Position numbers and translations under genes: made by a program
Shown: piece by piece, positions 25,153 to 37,165 of the stretch
Position numbering within the stretch: position 1 is the stretch's first letter
Layout of the letters: the number at the start of each line of letters is the position of its first letter
Source: Clarkia xantiana subsp. parviflora
Lineage: Eukaryota; Streptophyta; Magnoliopsida; Myrtales; Onagraceae
Direction: 5' to 3'
NCBI GenBank assembly: GCA_036873135.1
Contig: JAPTYO010000001.1
Location: 50,145,774-50,209,773, forward strand
Length of the DNA stretch: 64,000 nt
The notes under the pieces: model-generated
The model's input: only the letters and a program-made list of their open reading frames with translations
Database searches by the model: none
What the model was told of the DNA's origin: nothing

Positions 25153-25160
25153 AACAAGCA

Positions 25161-25769
25161 ATGTTGTTGCTAGTTATGTTTTTTGGTTGCTGCCGTACTT
25201 ATCATCTATTGTATAACTTTTAACAGCGTTATTCCAAATATATATATAAATATATATTCTTTAAAATGACTGTTACTTACATCATTAGTGTCTCTTTTAG
25301 CTGTACTCAGCTGCCTTATGTTAGCTGTACTCAAATTGCTATGTTATGTGGAGAAAAAGTTGATTTTAATTTACTTCATTCAATAAAGGACACTTTTCTA
25401 CAAGTGGGTGAAAAAAAAGTCAATTTTAGTATTTAAGTTTTCAAGCTGTGACAAAAAATTAGTATATTGAGTATCAGCAGTGTTCTTGTTTGAGGCTCCC
25501 TATATATTTTTACTGCAGTCTACCAAATGTATATATATTATATAGTACATTCCTGATGCCAGCCATTTGTGTGGCATTTTATGGGACGATACCAACCATA
25601 GTTCAATTACACCAAAACACAGCTCAGCAATTCAAGAAAACAGTCTTGGAATGGTTTTACAAGACAGATACAAAAGACTTGGTAATGGTAGTCAAGAAAC
25701 ATCTACTGTGCCTTGTCAGATGTACAAAACAAGAAAATTAAGATCCCTAATATTAATAATCAGACGATT
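25161..25769. other. 3' flank of RAD4
   Basis: AT-rich sequence that includes the presumed RAD4 3' UTR (minus strand). No other gene seen. Confidence 0.5.
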
Positions 25770-28700
25770 CTACAATTCCTCCACTTGGATTGAAAACCCA
25801 CATTCACATCGTTTAGTTATCACTAAACTCTTCTCATCAAAACTTTGATTCTCTTTCAAAAACACATGCTCATGGCCGTCTCCATCTGCAGAATCAAATT
25901 TATAAGCTGCAGTCTTCTTCTTCTTCACCTTCTGGCTTTCGGGTTTACTATTGTTGGTGATCCCGACAGCTGATACATCAGTTTTGTAGTCACTCTGTTT
26001 TTGTTTTGATCCATCACCATCACCATCACCATACAGGTTAGTGAGTCTCTGTCGAGTTAGGATGGACGATAGAAGTTGATACCACCTAGAAAGAGCTTCT
26101 CCTTCGTGCCTTTTCCTTTCCTCAGCTTCTTTTCTCTCCCTTTCTTCTTCATATGCCTCCAGCAGTACGTCTTTGAACTCAGAGCATACCACAATTCCGT
26201 TATAAGTAGGCACTGAGCGGCCGTTTCTGAATTCAAATCCAACCATTGCAGGTGCATAATCAATTCCTAGTGTCTTGGCCACAGCAAAGATCCTTGGCAA
26301 CGGTAAATGCACCGTCCCATGTGGAAGGCACTTCTCAGACCAAACTTCCACTTGGCCTCGCTCGTCCTGAATCACAACAATCACTTCATAATTTGAGAGC
26401 TAATAATAAGAAATATACAACTCACTGAGGAAGTAGCAGTCCTAAGTACTAACCAACTATTTTAACAAACTGTCCATTATCTAACCAATCATGAAAATTT
26501 CTTGTAAATGTTTCAACTTTTGTGAATTTCCTTGAGAGAAGAATCATTAAGAAGAATTCTACTTTTTCCTTTCTTAGAAAAAATAAAGATCATAACAATA
26601 AAAAACTTGGCATCGCACCTTCGGTACAACCCCATCAACTGCATGAGGCAGGCACAGAGGCTCTAGCTGCCACTTGCCATAGAGTTCAAGAGTTCCTTCC
26701 ACATAATCATCTTCTTCTTCTTCACCAACTGACCCTTTGCTAGGTTTTCCAGAACGTTTCAAAACCTACAAAGTTGCAATTGCAATTCTTGTCACCACGG
26801 AGTGTTCGTTCGTCTTTATCAGTTTTACAGTAAACACCAAAGTAGTGGGAAGTCAACCTTTACAGGAAGCTCATTGGCCTTAACCTGCAGAGCCTCGCGC
26901 AACCATCTTTGTTTTGTCTTGAGGGTTTGAACACAACTGCGGGGGTAGACTAGATGACCAGAACAGACACCCAATACAGGACCCTTTGGGTGAAGTATCT
27001 GATACTTGTTGAGCCATCTTTCAAGAGCGTATAGTGGATGGCTTCTATAAGCCTAAGGGGGAAAAAGGCAACACATTACCATGTGTTACTAAATTTAGTT
27101 CCCCAATAAAGAAGATATAGTTATTTGGCCGAAAAAAAAATAAAAGATTTCAAAAAGATTTGTCAACCTGCTGATTAGTAGGAAGAGGTTCAGTTAATGC
27201 TCTGGTCTCCAGCTCCAAGTCCTCAATAGAGCTTCTTGCAGCTAGATCAGTTCTTGCAGAGCCACTGATATCTGCATCATATGGTTGAGAATGTGAAGGG
27301 ACTAACGGCTAAGGCACTGTTCGCATATAAGATCTAAAAGCCACAAAGTCATTCCCGCAGTAGTCATTGCAGAGCTTGATTAGGTTTCCATCATTTTGAT
27401 TTTAGAGCAATATGATAGTGAAGATACTACCTGTTGCTCTTGATTCCAATTCCTTGAGCGGTGCCATAACTTCATCCCACCAAGCTGAATTTACACGCTT
27501 TGTTACGATTTTACACCACTTTGTGCAGTATCTGTGATGGATATACAAGAAACATCATTATCAAATACATTTTAATTTTGTCACTCAATCTAACTTCAGG
27601 GCCTTAAACGGCCCTATAAACCAAACACAGAATTGCATGTAACCTGCGGGTCACATCTTTAGCACCATGCCCAGCAAAAGCAACTACATATCTTAGCTGC
27701 GTCTTGCATGCAGCAGCAGCCGCTTCAACCTTTAGCTCTCCATCAATAATTGCATTGACAACATCAACATGCACCCATTTCCCTGTCAAATTTTCTCCAC
27801 TGCAGAAGACTTCTGCCCAATATAGAGGAGATCCAACTTTTTTTGCTCCAACTGCAGTTGAGACAAAGTGAGGTGAAGCTGGAGGCCTCTCATTTATTGT
27901 TTTCAATCTTTTAGGACTAGGGGATGATTCACAATTTATTCCTGATCCAGAAATGTTTCCACGATTTTCAAAAGTTGTTGCAGAGAGAGCTATTTGCATC
28001 TGCATCTCGAACTCAAGATCTCCCTTCCTTTTCAAGCTCTGAGAAGTTCCCATTTCACTGGCTGCAGGGGTTTCATAATCTGCCAAACAATCCTCTGACT
28101 TGAGCATGTGATTGTTATCTTCATTTTTCTTAAGTTGTGATGACCCACTGGGAGAATCAGAAGTCTGACTTGGTTTAGGAACCATAACGGTTGGAGATTT
28201 GAATATCCCTTTTCCTCGTCTTTGAGCACCATGCGAGGAAGATTCACCCTTTTCAAGTTCTGGTTTCAATGAAACAACATCCAATATCGAAACAAACCTG
28301 AAAGATTGAGAAATAATAAATATATGAGAAGGATACTGTGCTGAACCACGAGCATACGTTCGAAAAAAATGCTTACCTAGCAGTAAACTTCAAAGCTCTG
28401 AACAGCGCAACGGACAGTGCAGCAATCTGCCAGGGGAAATAGTAAAAATGAACTTCATGCAATGAATATAATCATTTTGAGCATTAAAAAATAATCAGAA
28501 GCTAGCTTTCAGTTTCAATTATATATATTATATATAGCGAAATAAAATTATAACTGAATACACCAGAAACATAATAATTTGATCTGGAGATGGAGTAGCA
28601 TTCTGATACCATGAAAGTAATGTGTAGGAGAGAATGTGGAGAGCAAACCAATGGCTATGGAAAACATGATGGATTGCTCAAAATTGTGATTACAATAATA

Positions 28701-31004
28701 GAAAGTCTCTATATATAGAGACCCAGTGTTACTCTAGTAACTAAACAACAAGGATTAATATGACTCTATTAGAAACTTATGACTCTAATATATATACTCT
28801 ATCAGTACCTCCCAATTCCACATAAATCGATATAGAGATCTTTTCAGTGAAGAAATTGTTATTTCATAAGAGAAATCAGCAAACATCACCAGAAATTCCA
28901 TATCAAGAATGTGGCTTCATTGCAACTGTGAACAATTTTATTTTATTTTTTAAAAGGAAGAATTTTCTTTGAGACAAACAGAATACAGAGGCTTACCCTA
29001 TATCTGAAGCAAGCTAGACAAATTAACTCAAACTGCATTATGGAGTTCTGTAAAATAAGTGGAGCAAGAGAAAATATTACAGTCGCCAAGAGATGGCTAC
29101 AAGTAAATAGACAGAAGATACCTCTTCTGAAGTCCCATTTTGAGTTTGAAGAGCATATGATAGAGCAGAAGGGAAGGGTTTTTCATCACTAATTGCTTTT
29201 GTAGCTTTGAAGTGACCTTGGAACTGCAACTCGAGGAATTTACATTCAAAGAAATTGAGAGAGTCAGAGGATGAATTAAAACTAAAGCAACTAGAGGAGA
29301 AAGAACCCAGTCAAATGATGGAAGCATCTTGTATCATACCCAACTAACAAGAGGAGATAATGACTTCGCCTTAAGTTTTTCAGCCTCCATTAGCTTCAAG
29401 AAATGTTTTGGTACAAGAGAAAGTAAGGACGCCTGTAGGAAGAAGGAAAGAAAAATTTCTTAATCTACTAAAAACAGTAAAAGCTTTTTAAAAGAGCATA
29501 TATCTCCGTAACAGTCATTCTGCAGAGAATCAAATGCATATTGCTATTCCTACCTAAAACAAACTGCCATAATAGACAAGGAAAAAAAATCATGTGCCTT
29601 AATCAACCATGGCAAAAACAGGCTTCAAAAAGAATCATGCAGGCAGAAATACACTTTTTTCCCAAGCCTAACCAACCTTATTTCAAAATTTATATCATTG
29701 ATCATTAATTCATCATTCTTAGTTTTGAACTCATCCTCTATGGTCTATACTGTACAGTGTACACTAGTGTTACATAATAAACTTCTTCATTATAAAAATT
29801 TCTGAACCTTCAAGTAACCTGTGTAAGGCAATCTGTGGAAGGAAGAATCAAATGTAACAAGAGATAACCTGAATAAGAGGATCATCACAGGCCTTGTCCA
29901 CTATACGGCCACGTGCTAGTAAGCACAACAAATGAGCCTTATGGACTAAATCTGCCCATTCCTGTCACAAAAAACTTAAAATCAACAATGAATTTGAAAA
30001 CAAGAGGAAGGCAGTGCTCAGCGTCATATGAAAATTCATTGACCACCTTATCTTCAGCAGAAGCACGACGAGTAGACTTCTTTTTACTAGATTGAGGAGT
30101 TATATCAAATTCAACAGTCAATCCCGTGATGGAGTTTTCTGAACATTTTTCTTCTGATTCTAAGCCTAGAACAGATCCATCTTCCCAGTCAATATCATCC
30201 ATTTCATCGTCCTCCATGGAAACATTTGGACCTTCTTGCTCAAAACTTTCTTCTCCACGAGCATTTTCTGAGCGGGTTTCAGCTCCCACCTCCTTCTGGG
30301 CGACATCCACTAGTTTTCTTCTGTTATTCAACTCACCTTCTAACTGCCCAAGAAATAGACAAATAGAAAACATATCCGATGCAGCTTAACTTTGGAATAA
30401 ATAAAGAACAGCACTGCATCAAGTAATATCTTAAAATGCTTATTCAATTGAGTGGCTTTAGCCTTCTGCAATACCTAGAACCATTAAATCATGGCATAAA
30501 ATAGATAGACACTAGAGACTAACCACAGTATGAGATTCATTCTGATGGGCGGAACCATTTTGTTGCTTCTTTCGCAGAGAGCCTCGCCCACTTCTCCTGC
30601 TTAGTAGTTTTCCAACAGCATCATGTGATAGTTCAGTAAGGTTCTCTGAAATCAACTGAAAGATGTCAGCTTTAGAAGAGTAGTAGAATTCTTCATCGTG
30701 AAAAAAGCCACTCAGGTGTATGATGACAACAAGATTGTATCATTTCGCTACTGTGTGTGTATCTATGAACTTGAAAACAAGCTTGGAATGTTGTTTCACT
30801 AGTATTAACTTTTGGTATGATTAAAGGCAAGCTATGGAAACAATTCCCCATCTTAAACACAATTTATCAGTGACAAACAACAAATTTCACCATTGGCAAC
30901 CGCTTGCCTGGAGACTGACCAACAAGCAAATTAAGAGTTTTTACGAGGAAAGGAAGAAGAACTTTGCCTGAAACGTTCGGCATAGGGTCTTTTCCGCTTG
31001 TCAT
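25770..31004 (-). CDS. RAD4: DNA repair protein RAD4 / XPC homologue
   Basis: XPC/RAD4 finds helix-distorting DNA damage in the nucleus and starts global-genome nucleotide excision repair. Minus-strand exons: 30968-31004, 30524-30645, 30047-30343, 29869-29961, 29340-29432, 29122-29223, 28997-29047, 28377-28426, 27644-28297, 27431-27531, 27168-27271, 26858-27052, 26619-26765, 25770-26366; 880 aa, near the Arabidopsis length. Order: acidic N terminus (DDIDWEDGS), transglutaminase-like fold (EWADLVHKAHLLCLLARGR; IAALSVALFRALKFTARF; YVVAFAGHGAKDVTRRYC; about 153-510), BHD1 (NQQAYRSHPLYALERWLNKY, about 566-630), BHD2 (LYGKWQLEP, VWSEKCLPHGTVHLPLP) and BHD3 (FAVAKTLGIDYAPAMVGFEF, about 713-760). 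A Lys-rich C-terminal tail follows. Exons 3-14 are firm. Exon 1 is tentative: it needs a GC-AG intron (CAG|GCAAAG) to keep frame into AVGKLLSRRSGRG, and the true start may differ. Intron 7 holds a copia LTR fragment. Confidence 0.93.
28602..28804 (-). mobile_element. copia-type LTR with primer-binding site, in RAD4 intron 7
   Basis: On the minus strand the sequence starts TGATAGAGTATA at 28804, ends CA at 28612, and is followed by TGGTATCAGA, the usual initiator-tRNA-Met primer-binding site. Only this 193-bp LTR plus PBS is present, so the element is truncated. It is alike in layout and words to the LTR at 48579-48775. Confidence 0.8.
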
Positions 31005-31315
31005 TATTGTTACTTGTTAGACGATCTGAAATTCTTGGAAATGCATAAACAATGACGGTGATTGCTTGCTTGCTTGCTTCAGCGAACGAGCAAGAGGCTT
31101 CTTCTTCTTCGTCGTCAAGGGTTTCTTTTTGGCGGGTGTCAAACGGGCGGGGGATCCACGAGCCCTGTGCTAGTCCAGTCTAAATTTTAACAGAAGGATC
31201 AAATCAGTGGAGATTGGTAAGTAAGTTTGAGGATCAAATCGAATCAAATTAGAGAGTAGGAACAAAACCGCATCAAGATTGAAATTAAGGATGCATTGGG
31301 ATTAAGGATTTTGGT
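31005..31315. other. RAD4 upstream region
   Basis: Presumed promoter and 5' UTR of RAD4. A minus-strand open stretch with no ATG runs through 30969-31180 (for example TSNNNDKRKRPYAERFR), but it cannot be joined in frame to exon 2. It could hold the real N terminus if a different splice is used. Confidence 0.4.
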
Positions 31316-32056
31316 GCAATATGTTTGGATACTGCCATATATTTTATTTTGTAAGTTTTTGTTACAATATGTTTGTACTTTGTAGACTTTTAGTGCATAT
31401 ATTAGTTAACGGTTAAGTTTGACCGTTATATAATTTTATTTTATTCAATTTAGTCCCTAATCTTTTTCCGGTCACTGCCTTAAATATTTCGGTCGCCACA
31501 AGGTCGTCAGCCATCACACAAGACCGCCGTAACCCATACAAGCCCAACAGTGACCACCAATTGGGGCCGAACGGCTCCGATTAGAGCCGTTCGGCCCCGA
31601 TTGGGCCACCAAGGGCTCCAATCGGAGCCACAAATCGGAGGACCTCTATGGCTCTGGTCGGAGCCACAAAGCTCCGATCTGGAGCTCTGTGGCCCCGACC
31701 TGAGTCGCAGAGCTCCGATCGGAGCCCTCGGTGGCCCAATCGGGGCCGGACGACTCTAATAGGAGCTGTCCAGCCCCGATTGGTGGTCACCGGTGGGTTT
31801 GGGTGGGTTCCGACGGCCATGTGTGGGTTCCGACGGCCTTGAATGGTGGCCAGAATATTTTGGGCGGTGGCTGAAAAAATATTAGGGACTAAGTTGAACA
31901 AAATAAAAATATTTAATGGTCAAACTTAACCGTTAACTAACGGATGTACCAAAAGTCTACAAAATGCAAACATATGACAGCAAAAATCTACAAAATAAAA
32001 CATATGACACCAAAAGCCAACAGTAACCAAACATATGGCACCAAAAGACCCTTTAA
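31316..32056. mobile_element. long-TIR element with GC-rich palindromic core
   Basis: Arms of about 170-195 bp are inverted repeats: the left begins AAGGATTTTGGTGCAATATG, and the right reads TAAAGGGTCTTTTGGTGCCA in reverse complement. Both contain TTAGTTAACGGTTAAGTTTG (one reversed). The core (about 31545-31800) is GC-rich and internally symmetrical around GGCCGAACGGCTCCGATT and its inverse. The flanking target site is not clear. This resembles MULE-type long-TIR elements; the core shows no recognisable protein. Confidence 0.7.
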
Positions 32057-32147
32057 CCCATCCTATGCATTAGATAATGGATAAAGTTTGAGGACCAAGT
32101 TGGGCTTGCTACAAATGTGATTGGCATAAAGAGCAACTCCCATTTTT

Positions 32148-32388
32148 GGATCTTTCTATTATGCTCCAAGAGCACCATGCTTTTGGTTTTTTTTTTTTTT
32201 TTTGTTCTATTGCCCTAAAGGTGAACCCTAGATGGAGATATTATTAATAGTATGATGCAAATGTTAGGTGTGGTTAAAAAATTAATCTTTTTTCATACTT
32301 TGAAAATTTTACATATGTTACAATTAAGTTCACCCTAATAAATAAAAAATAAAAACATGATGCTTATAAAGTATGATAGAAAAATCTC
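32148..32388. mobile_element. MULE-like MITE copy 2
   Basis: About 240 bp with inverted ends GGATCTTTCTATTATGCTCC and (reversed) AGATTTTTCTATCATACTTT. It shares ATTGCCCTAAAGGTGAACCC and GCAAATGTTAGGTGTGGTT with the other copies. Target duplication not preserved. Confidence 0.75.
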
Positions 32389-33247
32389 TGTTTTCGGGTG
32401 GACCGGGTGTCCACTCCATCCACACAAACATCCCCTAAATCACTAAATGGCTCTACTCTCTAGCCTCTAAACGGGTTACAAAGATATTTTTTGGATGCTA
32501 TGTTGTTCATACCCGACACAATTTCGACTCAAAACTAAAATTTACTAAAGGAAACTAAAAGAAGGCCAAAAAAAAAGGAAGACTGAATTTGGCTGCACCA
32601 GGTTTTGGTACACTCGCATCAAAATGACACCAAAACAACAAAAATCACCACTTTCAGAGTGCTTACTCGTGTACGCAGTGCACCCCAATTGCCAATTCAT
32701 CACTATAATCTATAAAAGACTAACAAAATCATTATTTTCAGAGGGCTTACTCGCGGTACTAGTGAACGGTTGAGCATGGTGAATCTTAGTGGACTAAAAT
32801 AAGTATATTTGCTCTTAAGAGTTCATCCCGTCTAAATGTACAATATGACTAATAGATTTTTAGAAAAAAATCACAAAACTAATAATACGTGTATCATACT
32901 GTATAATGTATATAAAAAAAAATTATTTTTATTCATTGTCGTAAAAGTTTTAGGTAGTCGGACATGGAATTAGAGCGGAGGATTTTCATCCTTACTCGCG
33001 TACCCAGTGCACACAAACTTTCTTGAGAATCTCATCACTATCATCTATCGACTCACTGGAAAGCAATTTAAGACATGATTACAAAACAACGAAGCTCTCT
33101 TTGTTGAACTGCAATATCTGTATTGCTGTTACAATTAATACAGCTTTGATATACATATACATGTATTTCAATAGTAAAATTTACTTCATTAAACCAGTTT
33201 ACTAATACACATACTGAATTGCTAATGTTCACAAGAAAATATCATTG
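32389..33247. other. intergenic, 3' flank of the lipase gene
   Basis: AT-rich sequence. The word TACTCGCG/TACTCGTG plus TACGCAGTGCAC recurs near 32666, 32749 and 32994, hinting at small direct repeats. No gene. Confidence 0.4.
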
Positions 33248-35846
33248 TTATGTCACAGTTGGGAGCAGTGTATCTCGTTGGAGAACAAGTTCTCCTGATT
33301 CGTCCCTCGTGAATAACTTCTTCACCACTTCATCCCAGTTGGTCTTCTTCTTCTTCTTCTCGCCGCCACCAACAGGTGGTTCTTCTGACTTACATTTATT
33401 ATCCTCCAATTCTGCTGCTGCTGTCTCTCCTGCACTTGCAGAAGAAGGATATGGGTGTGTGTCATCCTGATCTGGATATGGTGAAAAAGGAGGAACCTCG
33501 TCTTCTTGTTCGGGATTTGAAGAAGGGGAAGCCACGGCGTGAGGAACGTTCAAGCTTACAGCTCTCTCCAATGCATCTTTGTGCTCTTTTTCCAGAGTCT
33601 TCACTCTCTCTATCTTCTGCACCTTTGGGGCTGTCATTCTTACAGAACTAATACTCTCCTCCTTCAATCTCTGCCACACATTGTATTAACAACTTACTAC
33701 ATGATACTTTTCAATTTAAGATAAGATACTATACCACCATGACAGTTAATGTCATAACATAATAAGAATAATACCTGATAAGCCTTCTCAGCTTCTCTTT
33801 CTATCCATATAATGGCATGATCCGATGTGGCATTACATGACAACACGATATGCTCAAACCGACCATCCACAGGAATAGCTGTCCTCACTTCTGGCAGAAA
33901 CCTCCCGCATCTGAACCCATACATAACAACTGTCTTAGTAACTAACTCTACTTACCAACTTTCTTCACAAATCAACAAACTGTATTTTCACCTGCAAATT
34001 TTTCTTTCAACAATGTGATACATTCTTCCTGGTGCATAAAGCCTTCTTGGGTCCTTGAGCTTTCTCTCTTCTGGAATAAAAGTATCCCTCAAACAAACCA
34101 GAAACAATAAACAGGGCAAGCTGTTTTCCAAACCATTCAACACCCCAGTCAATAATGTCGATTCTATGCAACTAAAGAAAAGCTAGTCTAGCAAAGTAAA
34201 CAGGCCATGTCATCACTTTTAGAGAAAGCTGAGTGAGGGATACTAACCAAAAAATTGATTTAAATATATCCTCCAAAGGCGTGGCTGTTCTCGGTAAAAA
34301 ATCATCCTGGTAGGATAAAAAGGCCAACTATCATGAAACTATTACCGTTTTCCAATGGTAGTACATAAACAAGAAGTGAAACCCAGGAACAAACAAGATT
34401 GACAGAAAAACATGCATATGCTCATTTTGTATAGATCTTGAGTGGAATCCATGGTTCACACTGAAAAACACAAGATACCAAATAGAGCATATGAATTTCT
34501 TGATTGATGGTTTTGATCAAGACTTGCATTACAAGTTTTCCCAAGACTTGCATTACAAGTTTTACCAAGACTTGCTTTCTCTTTTGGGGAATCAAAAGAG
34601 AAGAAAACAAAATCTATCTTCTATCAATCGTCTTTCTTGACAAAACTCGCTGTTTCAGTTCTTCCTCAGGTCCTAAGAATCGAAACTCATAATTCCTGTT
34701 ACTAGGTTCCCGCTAAAATTTGGAGATAAAATAAAATAAACCAGCGGATCCTATACAAAAGAAGGGTTCACCAACTGTCATTTTACTCCAAACAAAACAG
34801 TCGCCTCTCGTTCCTTATGGAAATAGGGGAATCTTTGAAACAATGTAAAACCAAGTTTTTCCCGCTAACAGTCTTAGTTAGTATAACTGAGTTGATTGAC
34901 AGACTGACATCTTCTTAAGCTGATATACATGCACAAACAAACGCACTGTAATTTCCAAATGAAACTTATGCAGTTCAAGCTGCACTACGAGAACTATGAG
35001 CTGAGTTTAACAAGAAAATATAATATTTCTTTACTTGTCCTTTAATGACCAACAAGTTCTTGGCTAACACTATTCAACTGAACTGAGTTGATGGAGTTCA
35101 TGCTAAGTTCCAATAAATTCCAGTTAAAGTATAGTAGTATAATATACCTGCAAGATTATGGAATGAATTACATCGGCGTACTTGACCGCCAAGTTAAGCG
35201 ACATACACCGAGCTGGAGCTACTGCGTAACACCTCACTTTGTCTCTCGGAATCCCACCCAGCTTGTCCCTATGATTCACCACAATCACAGTAAGTAGCGC
35301 CGCCACACCCGATCCAAGCGAATGGCCCGCAAATACCATATCGTAATCACACCCATTCTCCATCCACAGTCCCTTGAGCGTCTCCGACTCTACGTTTAGC
35401 AGCCAAATCGCCGATTTCAGCAGGCCGTGATGGACATACCCACCGTCGAACATTTGCTTCCCCAGGCGGTTGTTGAGCAGCACCTTGTAGTCGCTCTCCT
35501 TTGCGAGATTGAGGCCGCGGATGGCTAGGACTATCTCTCGGTGGTCGTGATCAACGTATATAACGTATGGAGGGGCGCGACCTTGAGTATTCTCGTAAGT
35601 GACGCGCTTGACAACGCAGTTGGGATCGATGCGGTAGCCGCCGGAAGGAAAACACTGTGGGTCATGGAGATCGGGTTTATAGAGGGCGAGGATGATACGG
35701 CAGATGCGCGGAACGGACTCGAACTCGTCGGGTGTGGCGAGGGGCCAGGTAACGCTGTCGTCGGAGCCCACGTAGGTGCAGCGCTTCCAGAACCAGCGAG
35801 CAAAGCCAAGAACAAATACGCATTCGACGCCGCAGGCTACAGACAT
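33248..35846 (-). CDS. class 3 lipase (plant mono-/diacylglycerol lipase type)
   Basis: An alpha/beta-hydrolase expected to cleave acylglycerol esters. Minus-strand exons 35148-35846, 34248-34306, 33992-34120, 33775-33910 and 33248-33670 (all GT-AG) give 481 aa. The start MSVACGVECVF at 35846 fits the family N terminus; upstream in-frame sequence has no ATG. Next come TWPLATPDEFESVPRICR (33-50), DHREIVLAIRGLNLAKESDY (101-120), FDGGYVHHGLL (133-143) and the nucleophile elbow AGHSLGSG with Ser176. Asp and His of the triad should lie further on; HAIIWIERE in exon 4 and CGRFLPEVR are conserved-looking. The last exon is low-complexity, Pro/Ser/Glu-rich with a Lys run and ends LFTRDESGELVLQRDTLL. 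Family members I recall (At3g14075 type) are longer, so the region between the lipase domain and the tail is short here. Intron 1 carries a 24-nt tandem repeat. Confidence 0.88.
34519..34576. repeat. 24-nt tandem repeat, 2.4 copies
   Basis: CAAGACTTGCATTACAAGTT plus TTCC (34519-34542) is repeated at 34543-34566 with one change, then partly at 34567-34576. It lies in intron 1 of the lipase gene. Confidence 0.9.
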
Positions 35847-36042
35847 TCCAGAGCAGCTAAATAATAGATTTTCTGATGGTGAGCTGACAGAGACTGAATA
35901 GAAGCGTTGGTTTGGAACGATGTTGAGGAAGAACGTCGATACCGACGAGTTATGCGGAAGGTATAAGACGGGCGCTGACACCACCAAAGAAAGAAGTTGT
36001 CGCTGTACAAAAGATAAAGGAATATGTATTATTAAAAATTAA

Positions 36043-37040
36043 AGGGTGTTTGGATGTATGTAATGCAAGTGAGATCCTATATTTTTTTTTTAAACATATT
36101 TTGTCATTTATGAAGGATTTTTCTACCATGCTTTGGGAGCACTATGCTTTTGGTTTTTTTAATACTATGGTGGACTTAATTGTAACATAAGTTAAACTTC
36201 AAAAATATGAAAAAATATGAATTTTTTTAACTACACCTAAGATGTGTATCATACTATTAATAATATCAATTTCCCTATGGGGTTCACCTTTAGGGCAATA
36301 GAAAAATAAAAAAATTAGTGTCAAAAGCATGGTGCTCCAAGAGCATTGTAGAAAGGTCCAACCAAATCAAACATTTACCAAACCAAACGTAATATTGTAA
36401 CGTGAAGTTTATTGTAATTTGATATTACGTTAAACCATTATGCAATATAATTTGAGATTACATAAAAAATTAAATTACATAGTATTTATTATTTTATTAT
36501 TATTTATTCAAAATATAAAATAATTTATATGATATTTGTAATTTATTATTGTAATTATTATTATAACTATTATTAGTATATTTTTATTTTATTTATATAT
36601 TTCACGGCTTATTATTATAATAATAATAATAAAAAACAAACTATATATTGTTCGTACAAAATGAGTAAAGTATTTGTAGTATTTTTTATGAAAAAATTAT
36701 TTTATATAAATGTTTCAATTAATAGAATTTTAAAAGCTATTCAAATTTAGTTTTTTTTTTTATAGTTATGAATAGATTATACGTATTATACAAAAAGAAT
36801 ATTTAAAAAATAAGTTATTATAAAAAATCCGTTTAAATCTTATCATATTAAAATATAATATACTCTCGTATAGATTAATATAATATAATAATAAAAATCA
36901 TAATTACAAAGCATATCAAAACACTATAATTTAAATGTATACATTATTATATTATAGCACAACTATATACTACAATCTAATATTACATTAAATTACATAT
37001 TTTACATTATTTATAATCTCACGTTAACGTGTGGACGTAT
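36043..37040. mobile_element. diverged PIF/Harbinger-like element carrying a nested MITE
   Basis: The start AGGGTGTTTGGATGTATG and internal words (GTAATTTGATATTACG, AATTTGAGATTACATA) resemble the element at 11875-12671. The core is very AT-rich. The right end near 37030 is poorly conserved. A MULE-like MITE is inserted at 36115-36359. Confidence 0.45.
36115..36359. mobile_element. MULE-like MITE copy 3
   Basis: Inverted ends GGATTTTTCTACCATGCTTT and (reversed) GGACCTTTCTACAATGCTCT. It shares GGACTTAATTGTAACATAAG and TTCACCTTTAGGGCAATAG with the other copies. Confidence 0.8.
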
Positions 37041-37077
37041 TGACAGCATTTAGACGATAGTGGACGTTTCAGTTTCT

Positions 37078-37079
<2 letters not shown>

Positions 37080-37107
<28 letters not shown>
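37080..37107. repeat. (TA)n microsatellite
   Basis: Uninterrupted TA dinucleotides between two transposon remnants. Confidence 0.9.
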
Positions 37108-37113
<6 letters not shown>

Positions 37114-37165
37114 TGACATGCAGATAATAAATTCTAGTGCTTTTGAAGCGTCAATTTTTATATGA

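Noticed and set aside
31550..31901. Open frames on both strands in the GC-rich core of the long-TIR element
   Set aside because: Repetitive Arg/Pro/Gly text produced by the repeated words; not a recognisable protein.
35847..35987. N-terminal extension of the lipase
   Set aside because: In-frame but begins with TTG and has no ATG; family proteins start at the MS...CGV position.
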